Shown one piece after another: positions 1-8,435 of a stretch of 64,000 nucleotides of DNA (position 1 is its first letter; each line of letters begins with the position of its first letter). Position numbers and translations under genes: made by a program. The DNA lies in assembly GCF_050870875.2 (NCBI RefSeq), contig NZ_CP194041.2:2914001-2978000 (forward strand), read 5' to 3'. This DNA comes from Agarivorans sp050870875 (GTDB lineage Bacteria > Pseudomonadota > Gammaproteobacteria > Enterobacterales > Celerinatantimonadaceae). The notes beneath the pieces were generated by a model. That model saw only the letters and a program-made list of their open reading frames with translations. It made no database searches and was not told where the DNA came from.

Positions 1-136
1 ATTTGTTTAAGTCCAGATTAACCCCAATGCCACCCATTTGATAAACACTTAAGCCGAAGGCACTTGAGTAAAGCAAGCGATTGATTGCTATCGCTGCAGT
101 TCCAATTGCTAAGCGCATCATCAAGCTAGCATTCAT
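1..136 (-). CDS. possible partial CDS running off the left edge
   Basis: On the minus strand an ATG at 136 opens a frame that stays open for 45 codons to the window edge. The residues read as a possible signal-like hydrophobic start (MNASLMMRLAIGTAAIAI) followed by a glycine-rich stretch. No family is recognisable and the ribosome binding site is weak. It lies downstream of the leuB-like gene, past that gene's terminator, so it would need its own promoter. It could equally be chance. Sequence left of the window would settle it. Confidence 0.25.
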   Translation of the reverse strand, partial: MNASLMMRLAIGTAAIAINRLLYSSAFGLSVYQMGGIGVNLDLNK

Positions 137-181
137 TTTTAGCAAGGTAAATAGGGGATGATTACCTTAGGTAGCAGCAAC

Positions 182-206
182 AAAAAACCAGCCCGTAGGC
201 TGGCTT
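182..206 (-). terminator. intrinsic terminator of the leuB-like gene
   Basis: On the minus strand a GC-rich hairpin (AAGCCAGCC, loop TACG, GGCTGG) is followed at once by a run of six T. It begins about 17 bases after the stop codon of the isopropylmalate-dehydrogenase-like gene, as expected of a Rho-independent terminator. Confidence 0.8.
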
Positions 207-222
207 TATTAAGACTGACTCA

Positions 223-1329
223 TTAACCTCGAGAGGTTTTATTTAACTCAGCGACAACCATGTCACCAAAAGCATCGGTATCAATTAATTTGGCATCATC
301 ACCTTTCGCGAGATCCGGCGTGCCATAACCATTGGCAAATACCGATTTCATCGCATGCCACAGGTTTTTCGCTTCTTGTTCCATACCAAAGCTCATCTCT
401 AACATCAGCGCAACCGAGCCAATCATGGAGTAAGGGTTGGCTATATTTTTACCCGCGATATCAGGAGCACTGCCATGAGAAGGCTCATAATAAGACTTCT
501 CAGGTCCCATACAAGCTGAAGGCATCAAACCTAAAGAACCCAAGATCCCACCACCTTGGTCACTTAAGATGTCACCAAACATGTTTTCCATCACCATCAC
601 ATCAAACTGGCCTGGATTTAAACATAAGTAAGTCGCCGCAGCGTCAACCAAAATATGTTTAACTTCAACATCGGGGTAATCCACCGCTACTTCTTCTAAA
701 ATTTCGTTCCACAATACGCTAGATTTTAAAACATTACTTTTGTGAATATTATGCAGTACTTTCTTACGACGTTGGGCGGTCTCAAAACCAACTTTTAAAA
801 TGTCACGAATTTGGTCTTCATCATACTCAAGCACTTCACGCACATAGCGTTTACCACTCTCATCTTTACCCATTTCTTTTTCGCCGAAATACAAACCACC
901 CACCAATTCGCGAATGATCATGATATCGATACCCTCACCAATCACTTCTGGTTTCAATGGTGAGAAATGCGCTAATTCTTTGGGTAGATATACAGGGCGG
1001 AAGTTCGCATAAGTATTGTAACGTCGACGCAAAGGTAACAAAGCGCCCCGCTCGGGTTGCTCATCTACCGGAATTTTTTTAGAATCTTCGTGATTTAAAC
1101 CAATCGTACCTTTAAGAATCGCATCCGCCTCATCACAGATGGCCATGGTCTCTTCAGGGAAAGATTTACCCGTTTCAAAATAAGCGACGGCACCAAATAA
1201 GGCTTCATTAAGTTCAAATGCGACTTCAGGGTTACGCGCTTCAACAGCTTTAAGTACTTTGACCGCTTGTTTCATTACTTCTGGGCCGATACCGTCACCA
1301 GCCAATAAGGCGATCTTATAGGTCTTCAT
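223..1329 (-). CDS. leuB: 3-isopropylmalate dehydrogenase-like (isocitrate/isopropylmalate dehydrogenase family)
   Basis: This 368-residue cytosolic enzyme belongs to the NAD-dependent beta-decarboxylating dehydrogenases. LeuB oxidises and decarboxylates 3-isopropylmalate in leucine synthesis. Seen: the N-terminal LLAGDGIGPEV motif, ERGALLPLRRRYNTYANFRP with the substrate-binding arginines, RELVGGLYFGE, the catalytic IHKSNVLKSS segment, and the metal/NAD region FGDILSDQ...YEPSHGSAPDIAGKNIANP. Length matches LeuB (about 360). It stands alone: no leuA, leuC or leuD is beside it and the next gene is a TyrR-type regulator. Known: the family also includes tartrate, D-malate and homoisocitrate dehydrogenases, and this sequence differs from classical LeuB around residues 75-90. 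The family is sure; leucine synthesis as the exact substrate pathway is less so. Confidence 0.8.
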   Translation of the reverse strand: MKTYKIALLAGDGIGPEVMKQAVKVLKAVEARNPEVAFELNEALFGAVAYFETGKSFPEETMAICDEADAILKGTIGLNHEDSKKIPVDEQPERGALLPLRRRYNTYANFRPVYLPKELAHFSPLKPEVIGEGIDIMIIRELVGGLYFGEKEMGKDESGKRYVREVLEYDEDQIRDILKVGFETAQRRKKVLHNIHKSNVLKSSVLWNEILEEVAVDYPDVEVKHILVDAAATYLCLNPGQFDVMVMENMFGDILSDQGGGILGSLGLMPSACMGPEKSYYEPSHGSAPDIAGKNIANPYSMIGSVALMLEMSFGMEQEAKNLWHAMKSVFANGYGTPDLAKGDDAKLIDTDAFGDMVVAELNKTSRG

Positions 1330-1440
1330 TATGTTTGCGTCTCCATTGCTCTAATTTATATTTTTGCTTGCCGCATCATAGCAAAACCAGCGCAAGGGTA
1401 AACCTAAGAACGCGCTTTTTCACCGTCAAAGCAGCATCAG

Positions 1441-2913
1441 CTAGCTGTCAAAATCGGATTTATTACGAATATTATGTTCTCGAAGTTTATTGGCTATCGC
1501 GGTATGAGATAAACCCAACTTCTTCGCCAGTAAACGCGAACTTGGATGTTGCGGATAATGGTAACTCAGCAGCAAATGTTCAAATTGGCCCATCGCTGAA
1601 TGATAATCTTGTTGCAACAGACTTTCGATATTCACACTGTCCACTACTTTTTCATGATGGTATTTAATATCATTCACTTGCCAGTGTTTAATATTACCGA
1701 AGTCGAGTGAATCTTGTAAAACCTGATAAAGTTGCGGAATGTTGCCCGGCCAACTCAGAGAACTTAAATAGCGCTTTACCTCTCGCGTTAGCGGAGGAGA
1801 AACTTCCTGATGTTTTGCATACTGAAAGTCTAACCAGGATTGACTTAAGGGGACAATATCTTCTTTTCGTTGCCGAAGCGGAGGCACACATATGCTATTT
1901 TTGATCAACGTATAATAACGATCGCCGCCCCATAACGCCGCCAGTTGTTCTGGCGTATAACGACTAGTAAACAAGAGGTGTTTAATCCCAAGTTGAGGTG
2001 CGGACAGCGCGCTAATCGCATCTTCAACCTCAACACTTTTTAAGTCTTCAATATTACTTAACAATACCGTATGCGGCCGTTCGGCAGCAATTTCTGCCAA
2101 CTGTTCCAACAAACTATATTGCTGATCTTGACAATTGAATGCATAAAGACCTTGATCACAGCCCATCGAGAGCTCGTTCAGTAAACGGCCAAAAAATCGT
2201 TTTCCTACGCCCGCTTCGCCGAATAATAAGGTTGGCATCGGATGCTCAACCAGACGTTTGATACCGCTTAAGACAAGATTGGTTTCATCGCTGCTCGCAA
2301 CCAAGCGACCTTCGCTAATTCCCAATTCAAGCTGAGATAAGTCAAAACTTGACTCTAGCCAATGCGCCGATTTAAACAGCATAATCGCGCCAGGAAGGTG
2401 AGAAAATAATACCGTTTCAGACAGCGGAATGATGTCAGCCATATAAACTCGACCACTCAGCTGAACTTCCACTAACTCACGTTTTCCAGAACCGCCACCG
2501 AACCAACGTTGTACACTAAAACCTCGTAAAAATCGGCCTACATCACTGTTTGTTAGAGACTGCGTGGAATCTGGGCAGGATTGTTCAAATGCCTGATTAA
2601 ACTGTCGGATCTGACCTACCTTATCGATCAAGACCACCGGATAAGGCACATTGTCTAACAAAATTTGTACTTCTTTATGCTCAATTTCCGAAGGTAAAGC
2701 TGAAACAATACGCGCATCGGAAACGCCATTCACATAACGAAACTCACTCAGTAGTTGTTGCGTAAGAGAGAGTTCCATTTCAGCTAAATGTAAAAACAAA
2801 TGGCCACTATCAACACTTTGCATAGCTTTTAGCGCCAATCCATGTTTTACCAATACTGTTAATACGGCACTAAAAACTGAGGTACTTTGCTCACAATTAA
2901 GTTCTATGCGCAT
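1441..2913 (-). CDS. tyrR: TyrR-type transcriptional regulator (ACT-PAS-AAA-HTH)
   Basis: The 490-residue protein is colinear with TyrR, regulator of aromatic amino acid synthesis and transport. The N-terminus (MRIELNCEQ, about residues 1-70) is the ACT-like domain, followed by PSEIEHKEVQILLDNVPYPV (PAS), an AAA+ region (about 200-420) and a C-terminal Fis-type helix-turn-helix with SRLLAKKLGLSHTAIANKLRE, nearly the TyrR sequence. The AAA+ part is eroded: Walker A reads GEAGVGKR, there is no GAFTGA sigma54-contact loop, and the Walker B position reads LLSNIED instead of LLDE. Known: enterobacterial TyrR also lacks GAFTGA and works with sigma70. Inference: this is a DNA-binding regulator with weak or no ATPase. 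The ATG at 2913 fits the family's N-terminus. Single gene; targets are not visible here. Confidence 0.88.
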   Translation of the reverse strand: MRIELNCEQSTSVFSAVLTVLVKHGLALKAMQSVDSGHLFLHLAEMELSLTQQLLSEFRYVNGVSDARIVSALPSEIEHKEVQILLDNVPYPVVLIDKVGQIRQFNQAFEQSCPDSTQSLTNSDVGRFLRGFSVQRWFGGGSGKRELVEVQLSGRVYMADIIPLSETVLFSHLPGAIMLFKSAHWLESSFDLSQLELGISEGRLVASSDETNLVLSGIKRLVEHPMPTLLFGEAGVGKRFFGRLLNELSMGCDQGLYAFNCQDQQYSLLEQLAEIAAERPHTVLLSNIEDLKSVEVEDAISALSAPQLGIKHLLFTSRYTPEQLAALWGGDRYYTLIKNSICVPPLRQRKEDIVPLSQSWLDFQYAKHQEVSPPLTREVKRYLSSLSWPGNIPQLYQVLQDSLDFGNIKHWQVNDIKYHHEKVVDSVNIESLLQQDYHSAMGQFEHLLLSYHYPQHPSSRLLAKKLGLSHTAIANKLREHNIRNKSDFDS

Positions 2914-3387
2914 AAAACGCCTACTACATCACCCCGTGGTTTGATACATTGACTGAGGCTCAAAAAAAAGCCACCTTCGTATTGTATTGCTTTCTGCTTA
3001 AACATCCGCGTTAACTGCAAAAAAGCTCTCCTATTCCTTAGTGACTTCAACATACTATTCGACTTAATGCGCTTATATGTGTTTAGTCTAACCAAAAAAG
3101 CTAGCTTAACCAAAGTGTCATTTGCTAATGAATTGGGTTAATTTGAGGCGTAAGCAATTTACTGCTCCAATATCGGTTAGATCAAGCGCTGAGGGCAACA
3201 TTAATTCCAAGAGGGTGATTGCGCAATGGTTATTTGTGAATAACGATCGCCAATAAATGTAAGCTGTAATGAGGTGAGAGTCGAAAGGCTTGATGCCATC
3301 CCCAACGACTTCACCTAGGCCAGAATCATAACTACTGCCTGAAGCCATATCCATGGCACAGTCAACTGAATATTCATGTAATTCGAA
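2914..3387. other. gene-poor stretch between tyrR and pspC
   Basis: About 470 bases hold two short minus-strand frames (69 and 78 codons). Neither has a convincing ribosome binding site or a recognisable family, and I do not call them genes. The part next to 2913 must carry the tyrR promoter, but no clear -35/-10 pair was picked out. Confidence 0.5.
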
Positions 3388-3392
3388 TTACA
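3377..3392. repeat. 16-bp perfect palindrome at the pspC stop
   Basis: TGTAATTCGAATTACA is a perfect inverted repeat without a spacer, straddling the pspC stop codon. Without a loop or T-run it is not a normal intrinsic terminator. It could be a protein-binding site or chance. Confidence 0.4.
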
Positions 3393-3762
3393 AATCCTTA
3401 AACTGACTATGGAGGTCAAAGTTACGAGCAGTAACCATTTTTTCAACTTTACGTAAGCGTTGCTCAAATCCATCAAATTGAGAGTCGAGTTCTTTTAAGG
3501 CTTGACTTGGCGTTTCGCCACGTTGCCATACTTTCGATTTTACGGTGACCTCATCGTTAACTTTGGCGTCGACAGGCTGCTTGTCCAAAAATAGCCAAGC
3601 CGCGCCATATACAATTAAAAATAACCCAAAATTGGTAATCGCCAAGGTCACTGCGATGATTCGAATTAACCAAGTTTCAGCGCCTAGGCTATGTGCCAAT
3701 CCAGCACAAACACCCGCAACTTTGCCTTTAACTGGATCGCGATAAAAAGGTCGTTCAAACAT
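3388..3762 (-). CDS. pspC: phage shock protein C
   Basis: The 124-residue inner-membrane protein starts MFERPFYRDPVKGKVAGVCAGLAHSLG, the standard PspC domain opening (basic linker, then GVCAGLA). One hydrophobic segment follows at about residues 32-57 (LIRIIAVTLAITNFGLFLIVYGAAWLFL), then a soluble tail with a short coiled coil (about 85-115). With PspB it senses membrane stress and draws PspA off PspF. It is the last gene of pspABC; its ATG lies on the PspB stop codon region, showing translational coupling. Confidence 0.95.
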   Translation of the reverse strand: MFERPFYRDPVKGKVAGVCAGLAHSLGAETWLIRIIAVTLAITNFGLFLIVYGAAWLFLDKQPVDAKVNDEVTVKSKVWQRGETPSQALKELDSQFDGFEQRLRKVEKMVTARNFDLHSQFKDL

Positions 3763-3998
3763 TAGCGGTCCCTCCAGTGCGGCACTCGCTCATCAAGAAT
3801 ACTTTCTAATGCGCTAATACGAGACGACATTTCTTTCGCACGTGCCGCTATCGCATTCAGTTGCTCTCGCTCTTGTTCACTAATGCCGTGTTCCAGCTGA
3901 CGTTTACTTTTATAATGCAAAATCAACCATAAGGGAGCAACTATCGCCATAAATAGTATTAACGGTGTGACTAATACAGTAAGCATACCCTCTCCCAT
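3762..3998 (-). CDS. pspB: phage shock protein B
   Basis: The small membrane protein (78 residues) has one N-terminal transmembrane helix (about 5-27, VLVTPLILFMAIVAPLWLIL) and a charged C-terminal helix (about 33-70) with the heptad character of PspB. It partners PspC in sensing inner-membrane stress. The gene overlaps the stop of pspA by one base and the start of pspC by one base, so the three are co-translated. Length and order match the family exactly. Confidence 0.93.
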   Translation of the reverse strand: MGEGMLTVLVTPLILFMAIVAPLWLILHYKSKRQLEHGISEQEREQLNAIAARAKEMSSRISALESILDERVPHWRDR

Positions 3999-4660
3999 TA
4001 TTTAGCCAATTTTGCTTTTAGTTTAGCTAACTCATCGGCAATTTCCGCATCAGCGCTCAACTCAGCAAACTGCTTCGCTAAGTCTTGATTCCCCTCATCC
4101 GTGCCTAACACTTCCGCTTTAGCTTCTAGTTGATCGATTTTAGCCTGAAACTGCTCAAACTTCTCACGAGTTTTTAAGGCGCGATCGTTATCTAATTGTT
4201 GTCGAACCGCATGACGATTTTTTACCGTGGTTTGACGAGCTATCAATCCCGCTTGTCGATTACGAGATTCAAGCAATTTAAGTTCTAACTGCTCAATTTC
4301 TTGCTGTAGTTGTATTAAGCTATCATCCACTAAACCGAGCTCGTGTTGCTGAACCTTGATTGACTCTTGTAAATGTTTCTTTTCCACCAAAGCTAAACGG
4401 GCCAAATCTTCACGCTCGCGACTTAAAGCTAATTCAGCTTTCGCTTGCCAGTCGTCCATTTGCAACGCCAAATGTTCGATTTTTCGAAGCAATTGTTTTT
4501 TATCAGCCAAAACCTTTGCGGTACTTGCGCGTACTTCTACCAAAGTATCTTCCATTTCCTGGATGATAAGACGCAACATTTTTTGTGGATCTTCAGCCTT
4601 ATCTAACATTGCACTAATATTGGCATTAATGATATCGGCTAATCGAGTGAACATACCCAT
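3998..4660 (-). CDS. pspA: phage shock protein A
   Basis: PspA (220 residues) is an ESCRT-III-related peripheral membrane protein. It holds PspF inactive in unstressed cells and forms scaffolds on damaged inner membrane. Seen: the start MGMFTRLADIINANISAMLDKAEDPQKM, the conserved LIIQEMEDTLVEVRASTAKVLADKK, then long coiled-coil helices to the end. A ribosome binding site AAGGA sits 6-7 bases before the ATG. It is the first gene of pspABC, divergent from pspF, with a sigma54-like promoter about 40 bases upstream. Confidence 0.97.
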   Translation of the reverse strand: MGMFTRLADIINANISAMLDKAEDPQKMLRLIIQEMEDTLVEVRASTAKVLADKKQLLRKIEHLALQMDDWQAKAELALSREREDLARLALVEKKHLQESIKVQQHELGLVDDSLIQLQQEIEQLELKLLESRNRQAGLIARQTTVKNRHAVRQQLDNDRALKTREKFEQFQAKIDQLEAKAEVLGTDEGNQDLAKQFAELSADAEIADELAKLKAKLAK

Positions 4661-4700
4661 GGGAATTCCTTATTCAGTAAAATTGGTCTATTGTTCTCTA

Positions 4701-4715
4701 TCAAGACTCATACCA
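4701..4715 (-). promoter_or_regulatory. probable sigma54 promoter of pspABC
   Basis: On the minus strand TGGTATGAGTCTTGA has the -24 GG and the -12 TTG at the right spacing (compare TGGCAC-N5-TTGC), but ends GA instead of GC. Transcription would start near 4690, giving a leader of about 30 bases. The context, pspA facing a pspF gene, strongly suggests sigma54 control; the motif itself is imperfect. Confidence 0.45.
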
Positions 4716-4814
4716 ATAATTTAAACCATTGATATTAAAGGGTATAATCTATAGGTGACAGAAGTGACGACCAAAGATATAGTTAAATTAACCAACTATT
4801 AGTGAGAATAACCA

Positions 4815-5795
4815 ATGGAAAGCCCCAGTTTACTCGGAAATAGTCCTAGTTTTTTGGAAGTACTCGACCGAGTGTCATTACTGGCGCCACTGAATCGTCC
4901 GGTATTGGTCATCGGCGAAAGAGGAACGGGTAAAGAACTAATTGCCGCTCGTCTTCATTACCTGTCGGAACGCTGGGATAAACAATATCTAGGTTTAAAC
5001 TGCGCCAGCCTCAATCCCAATTTAATCGAATCAGAACTATTTGGTCATCAAGCGGGGGCATTTACCGGTGCCACTCAGCAACGCCAAGGACGATTTGAAC
5101 AAGCCAACCATGGAACGCTATTGTTAGATGAATTGGCGAATATGCCGATGGAAGTACAAGAAAAACTACTGAGAACTATCGAGTCAAACCAAATCGAGCG
5201 AGTTGGTGGCAATAAAAGCATCAACATCGACGTACGTTTAGTCTGCGCCACAAATCAAGATCTGCCCACCCTCGCCCAACAAGGACAATTTCGAGCCGAC
5301 CTGTTAGACCGATTATCTTTTGCAGTCATCACTCTGCCTCCCTTACGCCATCGACCTGAAGACATTCTGCTACTGGCCAACTATTTTGCTTTAAAAATGA
5401 CCCGTGAACTAAATCTACAATCTAAACCTCGATTCAGCCAAGCAGCGCAACTCAAACTGGAACAATATCATTGGCCTGGAAACATCCGCGAGCTAAAAAA
5501 TGTGGTGGAACGAGCGGTGGTTGAAAATGGAGATCCCAAAGACTTAATTAACGACATAAACTTTGACGCTTTCGCGTCTCCTTGGCGTCCCAAGCAAGCT
5601 CCCCAAGCAACTCTAGAGGACAGTCACGACAGCACTGGATTTTACCAACAAGTCGCGACCTTCGAAAAAAAATTAATTACTCAAACGCTTAAGAAAAATC
5701 ATTTTAAACAAACGCTTACTGCCAAATCGCTACAAATAAGCTACCATCAGCTAAGAGGATTAATTAAAAAGCATCAAATTAATACTCAAGCTTAG
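4815..5795 (+). CDS. pspF: psp operon sigma54 activator PspF
   Basis: PspF (326 residues) is a bacterial enhancer-binding ATPase that remodels sigma54 polymerase at pspA. It has no N-terminal receiver domain and is inhibited by PspA. Seen: the start SPSLLGNSPSFLEVLDRV, Walker A GERGTGKE, the sigma54-contact loop HQAGAFTGATQ, Walker B LLLDELA, the arginine-finger region FRADLLDRLSF, WPGNIRELKN, and a C-terminal Fis-type helix-turn-helix (about 285-320). Length is as in E. coli (325). It is divergent from pspA with 154 bases between them, and is followed 72 bases later by sapA in the same direction, the same neighbourhood as in enterobacteria. Confidence 0.96.
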   Translation: MESPSLLGNSPSFLEVLDRVSLLAPLNRPVLVIGERGTGKELIAARLHYLSERWDKQYLGLNCASLNPNLIESELFGHQAGAFTGATQQRQGRFEQANHGTLLLDELANMPMEVQEKLLRTIESNQIERVGGNKSINIDVRLVCATNQDLPTLAQQGQFRADLLDRLSFAVITLPPLRHRPEDILLLANYFALKMTRELNLQSKPRFSQAAQLKLEQYHWPGNIRELKNVVERAVVENGDPKDLINDINFDAFASPWRPKQAPQATLEDSHDSTGFYQQVATFEKKLITQTLKKNHFKQTLTAKSLQISYHQLRGLIKKHQINTQA

Positions 5796-5867
5796 GTCTA
5801 TCATTGGTTGAGATAAGCAGATGGTTAATGGTAAATTATCCCGCGGTTATCAGGATATCAGCTTTAC

Positions 5868-7466
5868 ATGAATGCATTTTTATACGGCACAATGATGTGC
5901 CTAAGCTTGCTGCTAGTCGGTTGTGAGCAACAACAAGACGTTAAAAAGCTAGGTTTAGTTTATTGTACCGAAACCGCACCTCGTACTTTTAACCCCCAAC
6001 TCGAAAGCTCTATCAATGCGATTGCGGTCACTTCGCGGCATTTATACGACCGTTTAGTTGAAATTAATCCAATCACCCAACAATTGATCGGCGGGGTCGC
6101 CAGTAGCTGGCAAATTAGTGAAGATGGTCTGCACTATCGTTTCGATCTTAGGCAGGGGATCCATTTTCATCAAACCAAGTACTTCTCGCCAAGCAGAACG
6201 CTTAATGCCGATGATGTGATGTTAAGTTTTCAGCGAATTCTGGATCCCGATCACCCCTTATATAAACTGGTGCACGGTGACTATCCATTCTTCAATAATA
6301 TTGGTTTCGCAAATAATATTCGTCAACTCCATAAGCTTTCGCAAAGCACGGTCGAGTTTGTTTTAAAAAAACCTGATGCTGCTTTTCTCGCCAGCTTAGC
6401 CAGTGACTATGCGGTGATACTATCCGCAGAATACGCTGATCACCTGCGACAACAGAATCAGTTAGCCTTAATCGACCAGCAACCAATCGGCAGTGGGCCT
6501 TTCTATTTCGCCAATCAGCGCAAAGATCACTTTATTCGTTATTATCGCCATTGGCGACATTGGCGAGGTGCCCCACCGATGCAGCAGTTGGTATTTGATA
6601 TTACTCCAAGCTCATCGGTCCGTTTAGCAAAATTACTCACCGGACAGTGTGACATTATGGCGCAACCTGCCGCCAACCAGTTGCAAGTATTGAAACAACG
6701 CGATGACTTATTAGTTTCGGTACAAGCAGGGCTGAATGTCTCTTATCTGGCCTTTAATACCCAAAAACCGCCCTTTGCCGATGTGCGGATCAGACGCGAC
6801 GTGGCAGGTTTAATTGATAAACAGCGTATTGTTGATTCCGTTTACTTAAATACCGCTGAGATTGCACATGGGCTACTTTCGCCTTCTTCTTGGGCTTATC
6901 GACGTGAAGCCCATTCACCCGCCCAAAATAACTTGGTTTATCCTTATGTGGAAAAAGCCAAACAAACCGCGATAGAGTTTTGGGTTTTAAATCAAGCCAA
7001 GAGTTATAATCCTCAACCCCGTAAAACAGCTGAACTGATCCGTAATGACCTGATCAGCGATGGGTACCAAGTCAATGTGCGTTTGATGGATTGGCAGGTG
7101 TTACGACGCCACCTACTCGCCGGACAAGCAAATTACGACCTACTGTTAGTTGGCTGGTCTAGCGATAACAGTGACCCCGACGACTTTTTTAGGCAACAAT
7201 TTTCTTGTGATGCAATAGAACAAGGTTATAACTATAGCCGTTGGTGTAATGGTCAAATTGAAAGCTTAATAGAAGATGCAATCCGTTCACCGCGTTTAAT
7301 TAACAGATTAAAAAACTATTACAAAATTCAAGAGATCATCGAACAAGACGTTCCAGTACTGCCCTTAACTCACGCCTTAAAGATGTATTCATACAGTGAT
7401 ACTCTTGGTGGTATCACTTGGAATCCATACGGTGGTGTGTCGTTTAACAACGCATACAGGAAGTAA
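5868..7466 (+). CDS. sapA: SapA-type peptide-binding lipoprotein
   Basis: This periplasmic solute-binding protein (532 residues, family 5 of ABC peptide-binding proteins) is the first gene of sapABCDF. The N-terminus is a short lipoprotein signal with lipobox LLLVGC (Cys near residue 19). The body has the family pattern: YCTETAPRTFNPQL at the start, LVEINP...GVASSWQISEDGLHYRFDLRQGIHFH, and a C-terminal DYDLLLVGWSSDNSDPDDFF-like segment. Known: Sap is tied to resistance to antimicrobial peptides and, in E. coli, SapBCDF to putrescine export; which applies here cannot be told. The gap to sapB is 3 bases. Confidence 0.9.
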   Translation: MNAFLYGTMMCLSLLLVGCEQQQDVKKLGLVYCTETAPRTFNPQLESSINAIAVTSRHLYDRLVEINPITQQLIGGVASSWQISEDGLHYRFDLRQGIHFHQTKYFSPSRTLNADDVMLSFQRILDPDHPLYKLVHGDYPFFNNIGFANNIRQLHKLSQSTVEFVLKKPDAAFLASLASDYAVILSAEYADHLRQQNQLALIDQQPIGSGPFYFANQRKDHFIRYYRHWRHWRGAPPMQQLVFDITPSSSVRLAKLLTGQCDIMAQPAANQLQVLKQRDDLLVSVQAGLNVSYLAFNTQKPPFADVRIRRDVAGLIDKQRIVDSVYLNTAEIAHGLLSPSSWAYRREAHSPAQNNLVYPYVEKAKQTAIEFWVLNQAKSYNPQPRKTAELIRNDLISDGYQVNVRLMDWQVLRRHLLAGQANYDLLLVGWSSDNSDPDDFFRQQFSCDAIEQGYNYSRWCNGQIESLIEDAIRSPRLINRLKNYYKIQEIIEQDVPVLPLTHALKMYSYSDTLGGITWNPYGGVSFNNAYRK

Positions 7467-7469
7467 GCC

Positions 7470-8435
7470 ATGCTACGCTATTTAATACGACGAATTAATC
7501 TATTTATAATCACCTTTTTAATTATTAATTTAATTGCTTTTATGTTCCAACATAGTCAGTCACTGGCGAGTCCAGCCGAAGCCAAAAGCATTCAGCAATT
7601 CAGCCAATTTGTTTGGCATAATCTGAACGGTGACTTTGGCATATCGAGAGTCACTGGGAAGCCTGTTTTTGATCAATTGATTATTTTTCTACCCGCCACT
7701 TTAGAGTTATGTTTTACCGCCTTTATTCTGGCATTTCTAATCGGCATTCCTTTAGGAACCTTAGCTGGTATTTTCCATCAGCACTGGATCAGAAACGTCA
7801 TTCTTAGCCTCACGATGATTGGCTACAGTATTCCGGTTTTTTGGTTAGCACTGTTATTAGTGATGAATTCTTCACTATTACTCGGATGGTTTCCTGTCTC
7901 AGGACGTTATGACCTGCTACTAGAGATCCCTCAAGTTACCGGATTTGGCATTATCGACGTATTCTGGTTACCACAACAGGCCCGCTGGCCAGCATTAATG
8001 AGTGTAATAAGTCACCTAATTTTGCCAACTTTAGTATTAGCAGTCGTACCAACCACCGAAGTCATCCGCCAACTCTCAAATTCGATGGCGAAAGTCATGA
8101 ATGAAAACTACATAAAAGCTGCAGCGACCAAAGGTTTGTCCAAGAGTCAAATTGTGATCCGCCATGCGCTGCATAATGCTTTACCGCCCATTTTACCCAG
8201 TTTAGGTTTACAATTTGGTAATGTACTCACCATGGCAATGGTATTAGAAGTGGTGTTTGCCTGGCCGGGGATTGGCCGTTGGCTAATATCAAGCATCTAC
8301 CAGCAAGATTATGCGGTGATCCAAGGCGGCATGTTAGCCATATCGACTCTCGTTATTGGCACTTTTGTTCTCACCGACTTATTTACCGTCTTGATCCACC
8401 CGCTTCGCCGAAGAGAAGTGTATGCTCAGCACTAA
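7470..8435 (+). CDS. sapB: Sap ABC transporter permease SapB
   Basis: The inner-membrane permease (321 residues) is of the DppB/OppB type. It has an N-terminal transmembrane helix (LFIITFLIINLIAFMF), then five or so membrane segments, and the EAA loop near residues 205-225 (NYIKAAATKGLSKSQIVIRHALHNALPP), which docks on the ATPases. The 3-base gap after sapA and the 14-base overlap with sapC show one transcript. Confidence 0.93.
   Translation: MLRYLIRRINLFIITFLIINLIAFMFQHSQSLASPAEAKSIQQFSQFVWHNLNGDFGISRVTGKPVFDQLIIFLPATLELCFTAFILAFLIGIPLGTLAGIFHQHWIRNVILSLTMIGYSIPVFWLALLLVMNSSLLLGWFPVSGRYDLLLEIPQVTGFGIIDVFWLPQQARWPALMSVISHLILPTLVLAVVPTTEVIRQLSNSMAKVMNENYIKAAATKGLSKSQIVIRHALHNALPPILPSLGLQFGNVLTMAMVLEVVFAWPGIGRWLISSIYQQDYAVIQGGMLAISTLVIGTFVLTDLFTVLIHPLRRREVYAQH

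Noticed and set aside
1335..1667. 110-codon plus-strand frame between leuB and tyrR
   Set aside because: Mostly antisense to the tyrR HTH region; sequence has no family pattern.
2904..3354. Two short minus-strand frames (69 and 78 codons)
   Set aside because: No ribosome binding sites, no recognisable domain; probably chance in the tyrR-psp gap.
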